In this document: one piece after another, positions 48,263 through 57,306 of the stretch
How positions within the stretch are numbered: position 1 is the first letter of the stretch
Layout of the letters: each line of letters begins with the position of its first letter
NCBI RefSeq assembly: GCF_014651075.1
Contig: NZ_BMWE01000005.1
Coordinates: forward strand, 346,175-410,174
Length of the DNA stretch: 64,000 nucleotides
From: Streptomyces djakartensis
GTDB lineage: Bacteria > Actinomycetota > Actinomycetes > Streptomycetales > Streptomycetaceae
Reading direction: 5' to 3'
Notes under the pieces: model-generated
What the model was told of the DNA's origin: nothing
The model's database searches: none
The model's input: the letters and a program-made list of their open reading frames with translations, nothing else
Program-made: the position numbers and the translations under genes

Positions 48263-49762
48263 GTGACCATGCTGTCGAAGTTCCCTTACCTGAGGCAGGA
48301 CTTCCTCGCCTCGATCGTCGTCTTCCTTGTCGCGGTGCCGTTGTGCGTCGGCGTGGCGGTCGCCTCCGGCGTCCCCGCCGAGCTGGGTCTCATCACCGGC
48401 ATCGTCGGCGGCCTCGTCACCGGGCTGATGCGCGGCAGCAGCCTTCAGGTCTCCGGGCCCGCCGCCGGCCTCACCGTGCTGGTCTTCGAGGCCGTCAGCG
48501 AGTTCGGAGTGGCCACGCTCGGCGTGATCGTGCTGATCGCCGGGCTGCTCCAGCTCGCCATGGGCTTCCTCGGGATAGGCCGCTGGTTCCGGGCGATCTC
48601 CGTCTCGGTCGTCGAGGGCATGCTGTGCGGCATCGGACTGGTGATCATCGCCGGTCAGGTCTACGCGGCGGCGGGCCTGAAGGCACCCGAGTCCGGACTC
48701 GACAAGATCGCCGGCCTGCCCGGGATGTTCGCCGACACGCTCGGCAGCACCCGGGCCCTGATGTCCCTCGCGATCGGCGCGGGCACCATCGCCGTCATCG
48801 TGCTGTGGAAGAAGCTGCCGAAGGCGGTCCAGACCGTGCCCGGCGCCCTCGCGGCGGTCGTCCTGGCCACGGCCGCCACGCTCGCCTTCTCCCTTCCGGT
48901 CGCCACCGTCCAGGTGGAGGGCCTGCTCGGCGTCATCCAGCCGCCCGGGGCCGAGGCCTTCGGCGAGCTGGCGAGCCCGGCCATCTGGGGCACCATCATC
49001 GCCTTCGCGCTGATCGCCTCCGCGGAGAGCCTGTTCAGCGCGGCGGCCGTGGACCGGCTGCACAACGGCCCGCGCACCGAGTACAACAAGGAGATGATCG
49101 CCCAGGGCGCGGGCAACACCCTGTGCGGTCTGCTCGGCGCGCTGCCGATGACCGCGGTCATCGTGCGCAGCTCCGCCAACGTCGCCGCGGGCGCCAGGAC
49201 CAAGGCGTCCCGGGTGCTGCACGGCGTGTGGCTGCTGCTGTTCGCCGCCGCGATGCCGTGGGCCCTGGCCCTGATACCGATCCCCGCTCTCGCGGGCATC
49301 CTGGTGCACGCCGGCTGGAAGCTGATCCCGTTCCGCCAGATCACGGCGCTGTGGCGGGCCCACAAGGGTGAGGCGCTGATCCTGGTGGTCACCGCCGTGT
49401 CCATCGTCGCGGTGAACATGTTCGAGGGTGTGCTCATCGGTCTGGCCCTGTCGGTCGTGAAGACCGCCTGGGAGGCGTCGCACGTCAGGCTCGACGTCAT
49501 CGACAAGGGCGCCGGTCCCATCCAGGCGTACCTGTCGGGCAACGCGACGTTCCTGCGGCTGCCGAAGATCCTGGACAGCCTGGAGAACCTGCCGCAGGAC
49601 CGCCCGGTCGAGCTGGACCTGAAGGGTCTGCACCACCTCGACCACGCCTGCCGCACGGCCCTGGAGAGCTGGGCCGAACGCCACAGCGCGACGGGCACCG
49701 AGCCGGTGAAGGTCATGGAGCCGGAGGAGTCGCCTCAGAGCGAGAAGGTGGCGGCGGTCTAG
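48263..49762 (+). CDS. SulP-family anion transporter, probable bicarbonate transporter
   Basis: A 499-aa membrane protein with 10-14 predicted helices and the SulP signature region (FLVAVPLCVGVAVASGVPAE, then SSLQVSGPAAGLTVLV), a transport-core segment (LIASAESLFSAAAVDRLHNG) and a C-terminal STAS domain (about 400-499; GLHHLDHACRTALESW). The substrate may be bicarbonate, inferred from the carbonic anhydrase gene directly upstream (8 bp). GTG 48263 has GAGGGGG upstream. A strong terminator follows. Confidence 0.93.
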   Translation: MTMLSKFPYLRQDFLASIVVFLVAVPLCVGVAVASGVPAELGLITGIVGGLVTGLMRGSSLQVSGPAAGLTVLVFEAVSEFGVATLGVIVLIAGLLQLAMGFLGIGRWFRAISVSVVEGMLCGIGLVIIAGQVYAAAGLKAPESGLDKIAGLPGMFADTLGSTRALMSLAIGAGTIAVIVLWKKLPKAVQTVPGALAAVVLATAATLAFSLPVATVQVEGLLGVIQPPGAEAFGELASPAIWGTIIAFALIASAESLFSAAAVDRLHNGPRTEYNKEMIAQGAGNTLCGLLGALPMTAVIVRSSANVAAGARTKASRVLHGVWLLLFAAAMPWALALIPIPALAGILVHAGWKLIPFRQITALWRAHKGEALILVVTAVSIVAVNMFEGVLIGLALSVVKTAWEASHVRLDVIDKGAGPIQAYLSGNATFLRLPKILDSLENLPQDRPVELDLKGLHHLDHACRTALESWAERHSATGTEPVKVMEPEESPQSEKVAAV

Positions 49763-49794
49763 CAAGCCGGCCGTACCACCCGGTCTCCCCCGGT

Positions 49795-49823
49795 CCGGGG
49801 CGCGCACCCCACGCGCGCCCCGG
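49795..49823 (+). terminator. hairpin terminator of the carbonic anhydrase-SulP operon
   Basis: Perfect 11-bp stem (CCGGGGCGCGC with GCGCGCCCCGG) and a 7-nt loop, starting 33 bp after the SulP stop codon. No T-run follows. Confidence 0.75.
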
Positions 49824-49932
49824 GCCGCCGTGTGTGCGGCTGCGCCCGGCCCCCGGGCGTGGCCCCGCGACCCGAACCGGGCATATCGTTGCAGAAGCAG
49901 AAAAAACCGGACCTCTGGACGGGGAGGTCACC

Positions 49933-50823
49933 ATGCTCGAAGAGCTGGTCGCGGCGATTCTGGCCGCCGGTGCCGCCGGCGTGGTCTATCTGGCCGCGGC
50001 GGCCCGGGTCGTGAAGCAGTACGAGCGCGGGGTCGTATTCCGGCTCGGCCGGCTGCACGGCGACGTACGCCGGCCCGGGTTCACCATGATCGTTCCGGCG
50101 GTGGACCGCATGCGCAAGGTCAACATGCAGATCGTGACCATGCCGGTGCCCGCCCAGGAGGGCATCACCCGCGACAACGTGACCGTGCGGGTCGACGCGG
50201 TGGTGTACTTCAAGGTCGTGGACCCCGGCGCCGCGGTCGTCAACGTGGAGGACTACCGCTTCGCGGTGTCCCAGATGGCACAGACCTCGCTGCGCTCGAT
50301 CATCGGCAAGAGCGAGCTGGACGATCTCCTGTCCAACCGGGAGAAGCTCAACCAGGGCCTGGAGCTGATGATCGACAGCCCGGCCGTGGAATGGGGTGTG
50401 ACCATCGACCGCGTCGAGATCAAGGACGTGTCCCTGCCCGACACGATGAAGCGCTCCATGGCCCGTCAGGCCGAGGCCGACCGCGAGCGCCGTGCCCGCC
50501 TGATCAACGCCGACGCCGAGTACCAGGCCTCGAAGAAACTGGCCCAGGCCGCCCACCAGATGGCGGACACCCCCTCGGCGCTCCAGCTCCGGCTGCTGCA
50601 GACCGTGATGGCCGTGGCGGCGGAGAAGAACTCGACCCTGGTGCTGCCCATCCCGGTGGAGCTCCTGCGGTTCCTGGAAAGGGGACGTGAGGAAGGCCGG
50701 CCGGCGGACGCCGACGCCCACGCCGACACCGACGCCCACGCCGACACCGACGCCGACGCCGACGCCGACGCCGACAAGACGGAACGGGCCATGGAGGAGC
50801 TGCGGCGCGCGGTCGAGCAGTGA
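49933..50823 (+). CDS. slipin/stomatin-like SPFH (band 7) protein
   Basis: A 296-aa membrane-associated protein. An N-terminal hydrophobic helix (LVAAILAAGAAGVVYLAAA) anchors the SPFH domain (about 28-200; YERGVVFRLGRLHGDVRRPG, then VRVDAVVYFKVVDP). A coiled helical part follows (MARQAEADRERRARLINADA). Residues 259-281 are an Asp-Ala/Thr/His repeat not typical of slipins, before a short helical end. SPFH proteins assemble into membrane microdomain cages. No NfeD or membrane protease gene is adjacent. ATG 49933 follows GGGGAGG. Confidence 0.92.
   Translation: MLEELVAAILAAGAAGVVYLAAAARVVKQYERGVVFRLGRLHGDVRRPGFTMIVPAVDRMRKVNMQIVTMPVPAQEGITRDNVTVRVDAVVYFKVVDPGAAVVNVEDYRFAVSQMAQTSLRSIIGKSELDDLLSNREKLNQGLELMIDSPAVEWGVTIDRVEIKDVSLPDTMKRSMARQAEADRERRARLINADAEYQASKKLAQAAHQMADTPSALQLRLLQTVMAVAAEKNSTLVLPIPVELLRFLERGREEGRPADADAHADTDAHADTDADADADADKTERAMEELRRAVEQ
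50707..50775 (+). repeat. in-frame GAC-rich tandem repeat encoding Asp-Ala/Thr/His tract in the slipin gene
   Basis: Sixty-nine bases encode 23 residues alternating Asp or His with Ala or Thr. Two copies of an 18-bp unit (GACGCCCACGCCGACACC) are followed by four copies of GACGCC. The pattern is hexamer-based slippage, in frame, near the C-terminus of the SPFH protein. The other strand of the tract would encode repeated Gly-Val, which is an artefact. Confidence 0.9.
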
Positions 50824-50913
50824 CGCGCGCTACGCGCGTGGTTCCCGCGACCCGCCCCAGGTGATAGACACAGCGGGATCACTGTTCCTGTCCGCCAGCA
50901 GGAAGGTTTCCCC

Positions 50914-52296
50914 ATGACCGAATCCGGTCGTTCCGCCACACGACGTCAGGTGCTCGCCGGGGCGGGCGCCGCGGGCCTCGGGATCGCGTTCTCCGGCGCC
51001 CTGTCAGAACTCTTCGCCGGCACCGCCGCCGCGCAGCCGCTCGGCCGCGACGGCTACGGCCCGCTCGTCCCCGACCCCGAGGGGCTGCTGGATCTGCCGG
51101 AGGGCTTCAGCTACCGGGTCCTCTCCCGGCAGGGGGACGAGCTCCGTTCGGGTGAGGGCAAGGTCCCCTCCAACCACGACGGCATGTCGGCCTTCGCCGG
51201 CGGAGCCGGCCGTGTCCACCTGGTCCGCAACCACGAGAACCGCGCAGGCGGAAAGATCCCGGTCCCGGCCGTCGAGGGCCTCACCTATGATCCGGCCGGC
51301 AAGGGCGGCTGTACGGCGCTGACGCTGGACGCGCGGGGCCGCGTGCTGTCCGAGCGCGTCGCGATCGCCGGTACGGCCGTGAACTGCGCGGGCGGCCCCA
51401 CGCCGTGGGGCACCTGGCTGACCTGTGAGGAGACCGAGGACAAGGCCGGCACCAACGGCTACACCAAGGACCACGGCTTCATCTTCGAGGTCGACCCGGC
51501 CGACCCGCGCCGCACCGGAGCCGTGCCGCTGACCGCGATGGGCCGCTTCCAGCACGAGGCGATCGCCGTCGACCCCAGGCGGGGGGTGGTGTACGAGACG
51601 GAGGACGCCTTCGAGAAGCCCTTCGGCCTCTTCTACCGCTTCCTGCCGGAGAAGCCCCTGGGCGGCCGGGGTTCGCTGCGCGCGGGCGGCAGGCTCCAGG
51701 CCATGCGCGTGCCGGGGGTACCCGACCTGTCCACCATCCAGGACATCGGCGCCGAGTTCGACGGCATCGAGTGGGTGGACGTCCCCGACCCGCAGGCGGC
51801 TCAGACGCCCATCCGGTTCCAGGACTTCGGCCGCGGAGGCATCACACACGCGCAGAAGCTGGAGGGCTGCTACTGGGGCGGGCGTTCGGTGTACTTCGTG
51901 TCGTCGTTCGCGCGCCGGTCGGACGGTTCGGCCGCCGACCACTACGGGCAGGTCTGGCGCTACGACCCGGAGTGCCGCAGGCTGACCCTGGTGATCGTCT
52001 TCGGCCCGGACACCGACCTGCAGCTCCCGGGCGAGTCGCCGGACAACATCTGCCTGGCGCCCAGCGGCGGCCTGATGGTCTGCGAGGACGGCGAGGGCGC
52101 CCAGCACGTCTACGGGGTGACCCGGCGCGGCAAGGTCTACGCGATGGCCCGCAACCGGCAGAACATCGGCACCCCGGAAGCGCCCGAGTGGGGTGAGTTC
52201 GCCGGCGTGACCTTCTCCCCCGACGGGGACACGATGTACGTCAACTGCTACAACCCCGGCACCACGTTCGCGGTGACGGGCCCCTGGCGCCGTTAG
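50914..52296 (+). CDS. Tat-exported PhoX-family (DUF839) phosphatase-like protein
   Basis: A 460-aa exported protein. The N-terminus ATRRQVLAGAGAAGLG is a twin-arginine signal, cleaved near TAAAQP (about 43). The body is a predicted beta-propeller of the PhoX/DUF839 family, with motifs LVRNHENRAGGK, TPWGTWLTCEET, GRFQHEAIAVDP, VVYETEDA and GESPDNICLAPSGGL. PhoX enzymes are calcium/iron-dependent alkaline phosphatases; acidic and Cys residues compatible with a metal site are present, but not verified. It is shorter than classical PhoX. ATG 50914 follows AGGAAGG. A clear terminator follows the stop. Confidence 0.88.
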   Translation: MTESGRSATRRQVLAGAGAAGLGIAFSGALSELFAGTAAAQPLGRDGYGPLVPDPEGLLDLPEGFSYRVLSRQGDELRSGEGKVPSNHDGMSAFAGGAGRVHLVRNHENRAGGKIPVPAVEGLTYDPAGKGGCTALTLDARGRVLSERVAIAGTAVNCAGGPTPWGTWLTCEETEDKAGTNGYTKDHGFIFEVDPADPRRTGAVPLTAMGRFQHEAIAVDPRRGVVYETEDAFEKPFGLFYRFLPEKPLGGRGSLRAGGRLQAMRVPGVPDLSTIQDIGAEFDGIEWVDVPDPQAAQTPIRFQDFGRGGITHAQKLEGCYWGGRSVYFVSSFARRSDGSAADHYGQVWRYDPECRRLTLVIVFGPDTDLQLPGESPDNICLAPSGGLMVCEDGEGAQHVYGVTRRGKVYAMARNRQNIGTPEAPEWGEFAGVTFSPDGDTMYVNCYNPGTTFAVTGPWRR

Positions 52297-52306
52297 GGGT
52301 CCTTTC

Positions 52307-52346
52307 ACTATGCCCGCCCGGACCACGCGACCCGGGCGGGCATAGT
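52307..52346 (+). terminator. hairpin terminator after the PhoX-like gene
   Basis: ACTATGCCCGCCCGG pairs perfectly with CCGGGCGGGCATAGT (15-bp stem) around a 10-nt loop, 10 bp after the stop codon, followed by TCTCTTTCCCT. A textbook intrinsic terminator. Confidence 0.9.
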
Positions 52347-52407
52347 TCTCTTTCCCTCCTCGCGAAGCGCCCCACTGAAGCGGGCGGACGGGGGTACTCG
52401 GCGACGT

Positions 52408-53925
52408 ATGAGCGAGAAGCAGCAGGTCAGCAGCTCCTACTGGCTCGACACGGCACCGGGCGGCCGGTTCCCGGCGCTGACGGAGGACGTGGACGTCGAC
52501 GTGGCGGTGATCGGGGCCGGGATCGCCGGGCTGAGTACGGCGTGGGAGCTCGCGCGGGCCGGGCGGAGCGTCGCGGTACTGGAGGCCGGGCGGGTCGCGG
52601 CGTCGGTCACCGGGCACACCACCGCCAAGGTCACCGTCCTGCACTCGCTCGTCTACGACAAACTGCGCCGCACCCGCGGCCCCGAGGGCGCGCGGCTGTA
52701 CGCCCGCTCCCAGTCCGAGGCGCTCGAGCACGCGGCCGGGGTCGTCGCGGAACTGGGCATCGACTGCGAGTGGGAGACCAGGAGCGCCTACACCTACGCC
52801 TGTGACGCGGGCCGGGTCGAGGAACTGCGTGCCGAGGCGCGGGCGGCGGCCGAGGCCGGGCTGCCCGCCTCGTTTGTGACGGAGACCGGTCTGCCCTTCC
52901 CGGTGGCGGGCGCGGTCCAAGTCACCGGGCAGGCCCAGTTCCACCCGCGCAAGTACCTGCTGGCCCTCGCCGCCGACCTGGTGGAACGCGGCGGGCACAT
53001 CTACGAGGACACCACTGTCCTCGGCCTGGACGAAGGCGAACCGTGCCGGCTGTCGACGGCGGCCGGGGCGACGGTCCGGGCCCGGGACGTCGTCGTCGCG
53101 ACGCACTACCCGATCTTCGACCGGGCCATGCTGTTCACCCGGCTGTCCCCGCGCCGCGAACTGGTGGTCGCCGGCACGATCCCCGCGGACCAGGACCCGG
53201 GCGGCATGTTCATCACGCCCGACGAAGGCACCCGCTCGGTGCGCACCGCGCCCTTCGAGGGCGACCGGCGCCTGCTCGTGGTCACCGGCGAGCACTTCAC
53301 GCCCGGCACGGGCGACCCGAGGGCCAGTTTTGAGAACCTCACCGCCTGGGCGGTCGACCACTTCCCGGACCTCGACGTCACCCACCGCTGGGCCACCCAG
53401 GACAACGACCCGACGGACACCGTGCCGATGGTGGGCCCGTTGCACCCGGGTGCAAGGCACGCCTATGTGGCCACCGGCTTCGCCGGCTGGGGCATGACCG
53501 GCGGCATCATGGCGGGCCGTCTGCTCACCGCGCAGATCACCGGCGAGGAGTGCGCGTGGAGCGGGCTGTACGACCCGCGCCGGGTGAGGCCCGCCGTGCG
53601 GGAGGCACCGTCGTTCCTGAAGACGCAGGCCAAGGTCGCCGGGCACTTCGTGGGCGACCGGTTGCGGCCGTCGCCGCCGGTGGAGTCCCTGCCGCCCGGC
53701 GAGGGCGCCGTGGTCCGTGCCGACGGCCACCGCGTCGCGGTCTACCGGGACGACGACGGGGCCCTGCACGCCGTCTCCGCCCGCTGCACCCACCTGGGCT
53801 GCCTGGTCTCCTTCAACGGCGCCGAGCGCGCCTGGGAGTGCCCCTGCCACGGCTCCCGTTTCGACACGGACGGCAAGGTGATCCAGGGACCGGCGACCAA
53901 GCCGCTGGAGCGCCGGGACATCTGA
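52408..53925 (+). CDS. FAD-dependent oxidoreductase fused to Rieske domain
   Basis: A 505-aa protein. Residues about 28-380 are a DAO-type FAD domain (VDVAVIGAGIAGLSTAWELA dinucleotide fold, then GFAGWGMTGGIMAGRLL near its end). Residues about 430-505 are a Rieske domain with the [2Fe-2S] ligands in CTHLGC and CPCHGSRF. Such fusions transfer electrons between FAD and the cluster; the substrate is unknown. ATG 52408 starts after a GTACTCGGCGACGT leader without a strong Shine-Dalgarno. It stands alone, with the PhoX terminator in front. Confidence 0.93.
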   Translation: MSEKQQVSSSYWLDTAPGGRFPALTEDVDVDVAVIGAGIAGLSTAWELARAGRSVAVLEAGRVAASVTGHTTAKVTVLHSLVYDKLRRTRGPEGARLYARSQSEALEHAAGVVAELGIDCEWETRSAYTYACDAGRVEELRAEARAAAEAGLPASFVTETGLPFPVAGAVQVTGQAQFHPRKYLLALAADLVERGGHIYEDTTVLGLDEGEPCRLSTAAGATVRARDVVVATHYPIFDRAMLFTRLSPRRELVVAGTIPADQDPGGMFITPDEGTRSVRTAPFEGDRRLLVVTGEHFTPGTGDPRASFENLTAWAVDHFPDLDVTHRWATQDNDPTDTVPMVGPLHPGARHAYVATGFAGWGMTGGIMAGRLLTAQITGEECAWSGLYDPRRVRPAVREAPSFLKTQAKVAGHFVGDRLRPSPPVESLPPGEGAVVRADGHRVAVYRDDDGALHAVSARCTHLGCLVSFNGAERAWECPCHGSRFDTDGKVIQGPATKPLERRDI

Positions 53926-53987
53926 CGCTCGGGTGACAGCCGCACGGGACAGGAATACCCGGGCGATCCGGCTCATATCTTCATACG

Positions 53988-54824
53988 GTGATCGCACTTC
54001 TCCGTCGCGCCGGCCTGGTGTGCGCCCTCGGCGCCGCCCTCGCCGCCTGCGGGACCGCCCAGCCCCAGCGGAGGACGCCCCCCGCGCCGGTGTCCGCGCC
54101 ACCGCCCGCGCCCCCCACCCTCGCGCCCGGCCCGGCCGGTCTGACCCCCGTCTTCGAACACGGTCCCCGCTCGCGCGGCAGGACCGTCGCACTCACCTTC
54201 GACGCCGACATGACCGCCGGGCAGGGGGCGCGAGCGGCGGCGGGTGAACGGTTCGACCATCCGCAGCTGATCTCGACACTGCGCGCGCTGAGGGTGCCGG
54301 CCACCGTGTTCATGACCGGGCGGTGGGCGGAGGAGTATCCGGACCAGGCCCGCTCCATCGGCCGGGACCCGCGCTTCGAGGTCGCGAACCACTCCTACAG
54401 CCACTACGCGTACACCCGGGACTGCTACGGCCTGCCGACCGTGCCCCGCAAACTCATGCGGTCGGACGTGGAGCGGGCCTACGCCGCCTTCCGGAAGGCC
54501 GGCGTGCGGGCCCCGATGCCGTACTTCCGCTTCCCCGGCGGCTGTTACGACCGGCGGGCGCTCCGGGCGCTGACCCCGACCGGTGTGACCGCCGTGCAGT
54601 GGGACGTGGTCGGCGGCGACGCGTTCGAGACCGACGCGGACGTGGTGGTGCGGCAGGTGCTCGACGGGGTGCGGCCGGGGTCGGTGGTCGTGCTGCACTG
54701 CACGCGCAGTGCCGCTCCGGCGACCGAACGGGCGGTGCGCGCGATCGTGCCCGCGCTGCGCGGCAGGGGCTTCAGGTTCGTGAAGGTCTCCGAGCTGATC
54801 GGGACCGTGGGTGGACGGCGCTGA
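53988..54824 (+). CDS. polysaccharide deacetylase (NodB-type) lipoprotein
   Basis: A 278-aa lipoprotein: lipobox LAAC (Cys about 21), a Pro/Ala-rich linker, then the CE4 domain. Motif 1 is TFDADMTAG (the two Asp), motif 2 is NHSYSHYAY (metal His pair), motif 3 is RFPGGCYDRR. The second Asp being followed by Met-Thr is a variant of the usual TFDDG. It should deacetylate a cell-surface polymer such as peptidoglycan or chitin-like glycan. GTG 53988. It converges on the ABC transporter gene pair with 68 bp between. Confidence 0.9.
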   Translation: MIALLRRAGLVCALGAALAACGTAQPQRRTPPAPVSAPPPAPPTLAPGPAGLTPVFEHGPRSRGRTVALTFDADMTAGQGARAAAGERFDHPQLISTLRALRVPATVFMTGRWAEEYPDQARSIGRDPRFEVANHSYSHYAYTRDCYGLPTVPRKLMRSDVERAYAAFRKAGVRAPMPYFRFPGGCYDRRALRALTPTGVTAVQWDVVGGDAFETDADVVVRQVLDGVRPGSVVVLHCTRSAAPATERAVRAIVPALRGRGFRFVKVSELIGTVGGRR

Positions 54825-54892
54825 CCGTCCTACGCTGGACGTATGACGCGGTGGGGGTCCGCGAGTGGCGGGAAGCGGAGCGCACCACCTGC

Positions 54893-55564
54893 TCAGGGTG
54901 ATCTGCGGGCCGCCAGCGCACCGGCCAGGGCCAGCGCGGCGGCCGTGACCAGGGCTGCCGCGGCCAGGGGCAGCAGCGGGAGCGGGACGGTACCCGACCG
55001 TGAGCCGGTCACCAGGCCCTGTACCGCCGCCTGCGCCGGAGAACCGGTGGCCACCAGGGACAGCAGCGTCGCCGGCAGCAGCGCCAGGACGGCACGGCCC
55101 CGCGACCGCAGCAGCGGGCGGCTGGTGAGCGCGCCGACGGCCGTGCCGAGCAGGGCGCACGACAGGGCGGCGAGGAGTCCGGCCCCGCAGGCGGGGACGA
55201 GCGGCACCGGGGTGCGGTGGTCGGAGGCGACGGGGGCGCTGACCAGCGTCACCAGCAGGGTCGTGACCGCGCCGAGCGCCGCCGAGGCGGCCGGTGCCAC
55301 CAGCAGACACGCCACGTGGGCTCGGGCGGGCCCGGCGGCCGCCGCCACGCAGCCGCGCGCGGCGTCCGGCTCGGCTGTGACGCAGATCCGCGTCAGCCAG
55401 GCGGCGACCGGCAGCAGTGCGGCGGCGGCGTAGCCGAGCGAGTCGAGCACCGGCTGGCCGGCCCGGACACTGACCGCGAGGAAGGCGGCGTACAGCAGGA
55501 ACGGCGGAAGCCAGCGCTGCGATCGCAGCAGGAGGGCGGCGTGGTAGCGCAGCAGGGCGGTCAT
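54893..55564 (-). CDS. ABC-2-type membrane subunit of an uncharacterised transporter
   Basis: A 223-aa very hydrophobic protein with about six membrane segments (LPPFLLYAAFLAVSV, LGYAAAALLPVAAWL, ALGAVTTLLVTLVS, GAGLLAALSCALLGTAVGAL, VLALLPATLLSLVA, LLPLAAAALVTAAALALAG). Start ATG 55564 overlaps the stop of the ATPase gene by 4 bp. It presumably forms the channel of an exporter with that ATPase. The cargo is unknown. Confidence 0.85.
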   Translation of the reverse strand: MTALLRYHAALLLRSQRWLPPFLLYAAFLAVSVRAGQPVLDSLGYAAAALLPVAAWLTRICVTAEPDAARGCVAAAAGPARAHVACLLVAPAASAALGAVTTLLVTLVSAPVASDHRTPVPLVPACGAGLLAALSCALLGTAVGALTSRPLLRSRGRAVLALLPATLLSLVATGSPAQAAVQGLVTGSRSGTVPLPLLPLAAAALVTAAALALAGALAARRSP

Positions 55565-56427
55565 CGAAGGCCCCCGGAGGTGTCGTCCGGCTGGGACACG
55601 CTCACCACATGCCAGGGCGGGCGGGCCGTGAGGAGGGTGCGGAGCAGGACGTCGGAGTGCGGAGCGGGGACGGTGAGGCGGTAGCGGCCCGGCCCGGTCT
55701 CCTCGGCCGAAGTGGCCGTCCGGCGTACGTCCTCGGGGAGCTGTCCCTGCGGTGGGCCCTGCGTCTCGACGGTCATGTGCGGGCCGGACGGAACCGTCTC
55801 CCGGGCCGCCCGCGGGGCGAGGCGTCCGTCGCGCACGGCGTAGGTCGCGTCGGGCAGCCCGGCGAGGCGGCGCGGGTCGTGGTCGACGAACACCGCGGAG
55901 CCGCCGGCCGCCGTGCGCTCCGCGACGGCCCGTTCGAACTCGGCGCGGGCATCGGCGTCCAGGCCGGTCCAGGCCTCGTCCAGCACCAGCAGCTCCGGCT
56001 CCCCCAGCAAAGCCTGGGCGACGGCGACCTTCTGGCTGCCGCCCTTGGACAGCCGGGCCATCGGCGTCCCGGCGTACGCGGCGGCGCCGAGGCGTTCCAG
56101 CCACTCGCCCGCGGCACGGGCGGCCGCCGCGCGGGTCAGGCCGTGCACGGTGCCGAGGTGGGTGAGGTAGCCGAGGGCGGTGAACGGCAGCGCCGCCGGG
56201 AAACGCTCGGGGACGTAGGCCGTGCGCGGGCGGCCGGTGATCCGGCCCTCGCTGGGGGAGTCGATGCCGGCGAGCAGCCGCAGGAGGGTGGACTTGCCGC
56301 TGCCGTTCGCGCCCTCGACGCGCACGAGCCGGCCCGGGGCGACCGTCAGGTCGACGCCGCGTAACACCCAGGGGCCGCGCAGACCGTAGCGGCGGCCCGC
56401 GTGGTGAAGGCACAGGTCGGGTCGCAT
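55561..56427 (-). CDS. ABC transporter ATPase with extra C-terminal domain
   Basis: A 288-aa ATPase: Walker A EGANGSGKSTLLRLLAG, signature-like LSKGGSQKVAVAQALL (a divergent LSGGQ), Walker B LLVLDEAWTGLD and a switch His in VFVDHD. About 80 residues after the ATPase core (about 205-288) form an additional beta-rich region (GRYRLTVPAPHSDVLLRTLL). ATG 56427 is used. It is coupled to the membrane subunit by an ATGA overlap, and lies 42 bp from the divergent Pth2 gene. Confidence 0.9.
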   Translation of the reverse strand: MRPDLCLHHAGRRYGLRGPWVLRGVDLTVAPGRLVRVEGANGSGKSTLLRLLAGIDSPSEGRITGRPRTAYVPERFPAALPFTALGYLTHLGTVHGLTRAAAARAAGEWLERLGAAAYAGTPMARLSKGGSQKVAVAQALLGEPELLVLDEAWTGLDADARAEFERAVAERTAAGGSAVFVDHDPRRLAGLPDATYAVRDGRLAPRAARETVPSGPHMTVETQGPPQGQLPEDVRRTATSAEETGPGRYRLTVPAPHSDVLLRTLLTARPPWHVVSVSQPDDTSGGLR

Positions 56428-56469
56428 GCGGCCATCCTGCACGATCTCCCGGCTGGCACACTGGGATTC

Positions 56470-57207
56470 GTGAGCGAAGACCCCACGCCCGTGAGTGACA
56501 GCCCCTTCCGGTCCGAACCCTCGGCGCGCGACACGGCACCGCAGTTCGTGCTGCCGCTGGTCGTGCGGATCGAGCGTACGGACCCTCCGGCGCGTACGGA
56601 CGCCCTGGAGACGGCCGCGCGGGCGGTGCTGACCATCCTCGGTGACGAGCGGTCGGCCGGAGACGGCGAGTGGGCCCAGGCCATGCGCGACTGGCAGGAC
56701 GCCAGGATCCGCAAGGTGGTGCGGCGGGCTCGCGGCGCCGAGTGGCGGCGGGCCGAGGCGCTGCCCGGCATCACGGTCACCGGCAAGTCGGCCCAGGTGC
56801 GGGTCTTCCCGCCGGTCCCGCTGGACGGCTGGCCCAAGGACCTGGCCCGGCTCCAGGTCTCCGGCACCGACCTGGACGACCCGGAACCGCCGGTGGAGGC
56901 GGACGCGACCGCCCCGGTGCTGTGGCTGAACCCCGGGCTCGGCATGTCGGCCGGCAAGGCGATGGCCCAGGCGGGGCACGCCGCGCAGCTCGCCTGGTGG
57001 GAGCTGTCCGGCGAGGAGCGTGCCGCGTGGCACGACGCGGGCTTCCCGCTCGCCGTACGGACCGCCGGGGCGGCCTTCTGGCCCGGGCTGACGGGCAGCG
57101 GACTGCCGTTGGTCCGCGACGCGGGGTTCACGGAGATCGCGCCCGGCTCGTGCACGGTCGTCGCGGACCACCCTGCGCTGCGCCGGGGCCGCCGGGACCT
57201 GTCGTAG
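56470..57207 (+). CDS. peptidyl-tRNA hydrolase 2 (Pth2) family protein
   Basis: A 245-aa protein. The C-terminal about 115 residues carry the Pth2 fold with the signature GLGMSAGKAMAQAGHAAQLAW (split here as GMSAGKAMAQ and AGHAAQLAW) and the end EIAPGSCTVVADHP. The N-terminal about 110 residues form a poorly known extension (LPLVVRIERTDPPARTDALE). Pth2 enzymes release tRNA from peptidyl-tRNA in archaea and eukaryotes; bacterial members are accessory. GTG 56470 is used, with GTG 56491 as an alternative. Confidence 0.83.
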   Translation: MSEDPTPVSDSPFRSEPSARDTAPQFVLPLVVRIERTDPPARTDALETAARAVLTILGDERSAGDGEWAQAMRDWQDARIRKVVRRARGAEWRRAEALPGITVTGKSAQVRVFPPVPLDGWPKDLARLQVSGTDLDDPEPPVEADATAPVLWLNPGLGMSAGKAMAQAGHAAQLAWWELSGEERAAWHDAGFPLAVRTAGAAFWPGLTGSGLPLVRDAGFTEIAPGSCTVVADHPALRRGRRDLS

Positions 57208-57306
57208 GCGCTCCGGCGGCCACTCGTTCGCAGTAGCCGCGGGCGCGCCGGACGCGGACGGATGCTCCAGTGGGGTTACCGGACAACCCTCATTCAGGAG
57301 GCAGCC

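Noticed and set aside
52408..53925. Rieske-FAD gene as part of the PhoX operon
   Set aside because: A strong 15-bp hairpin terminator lies between the two genes.
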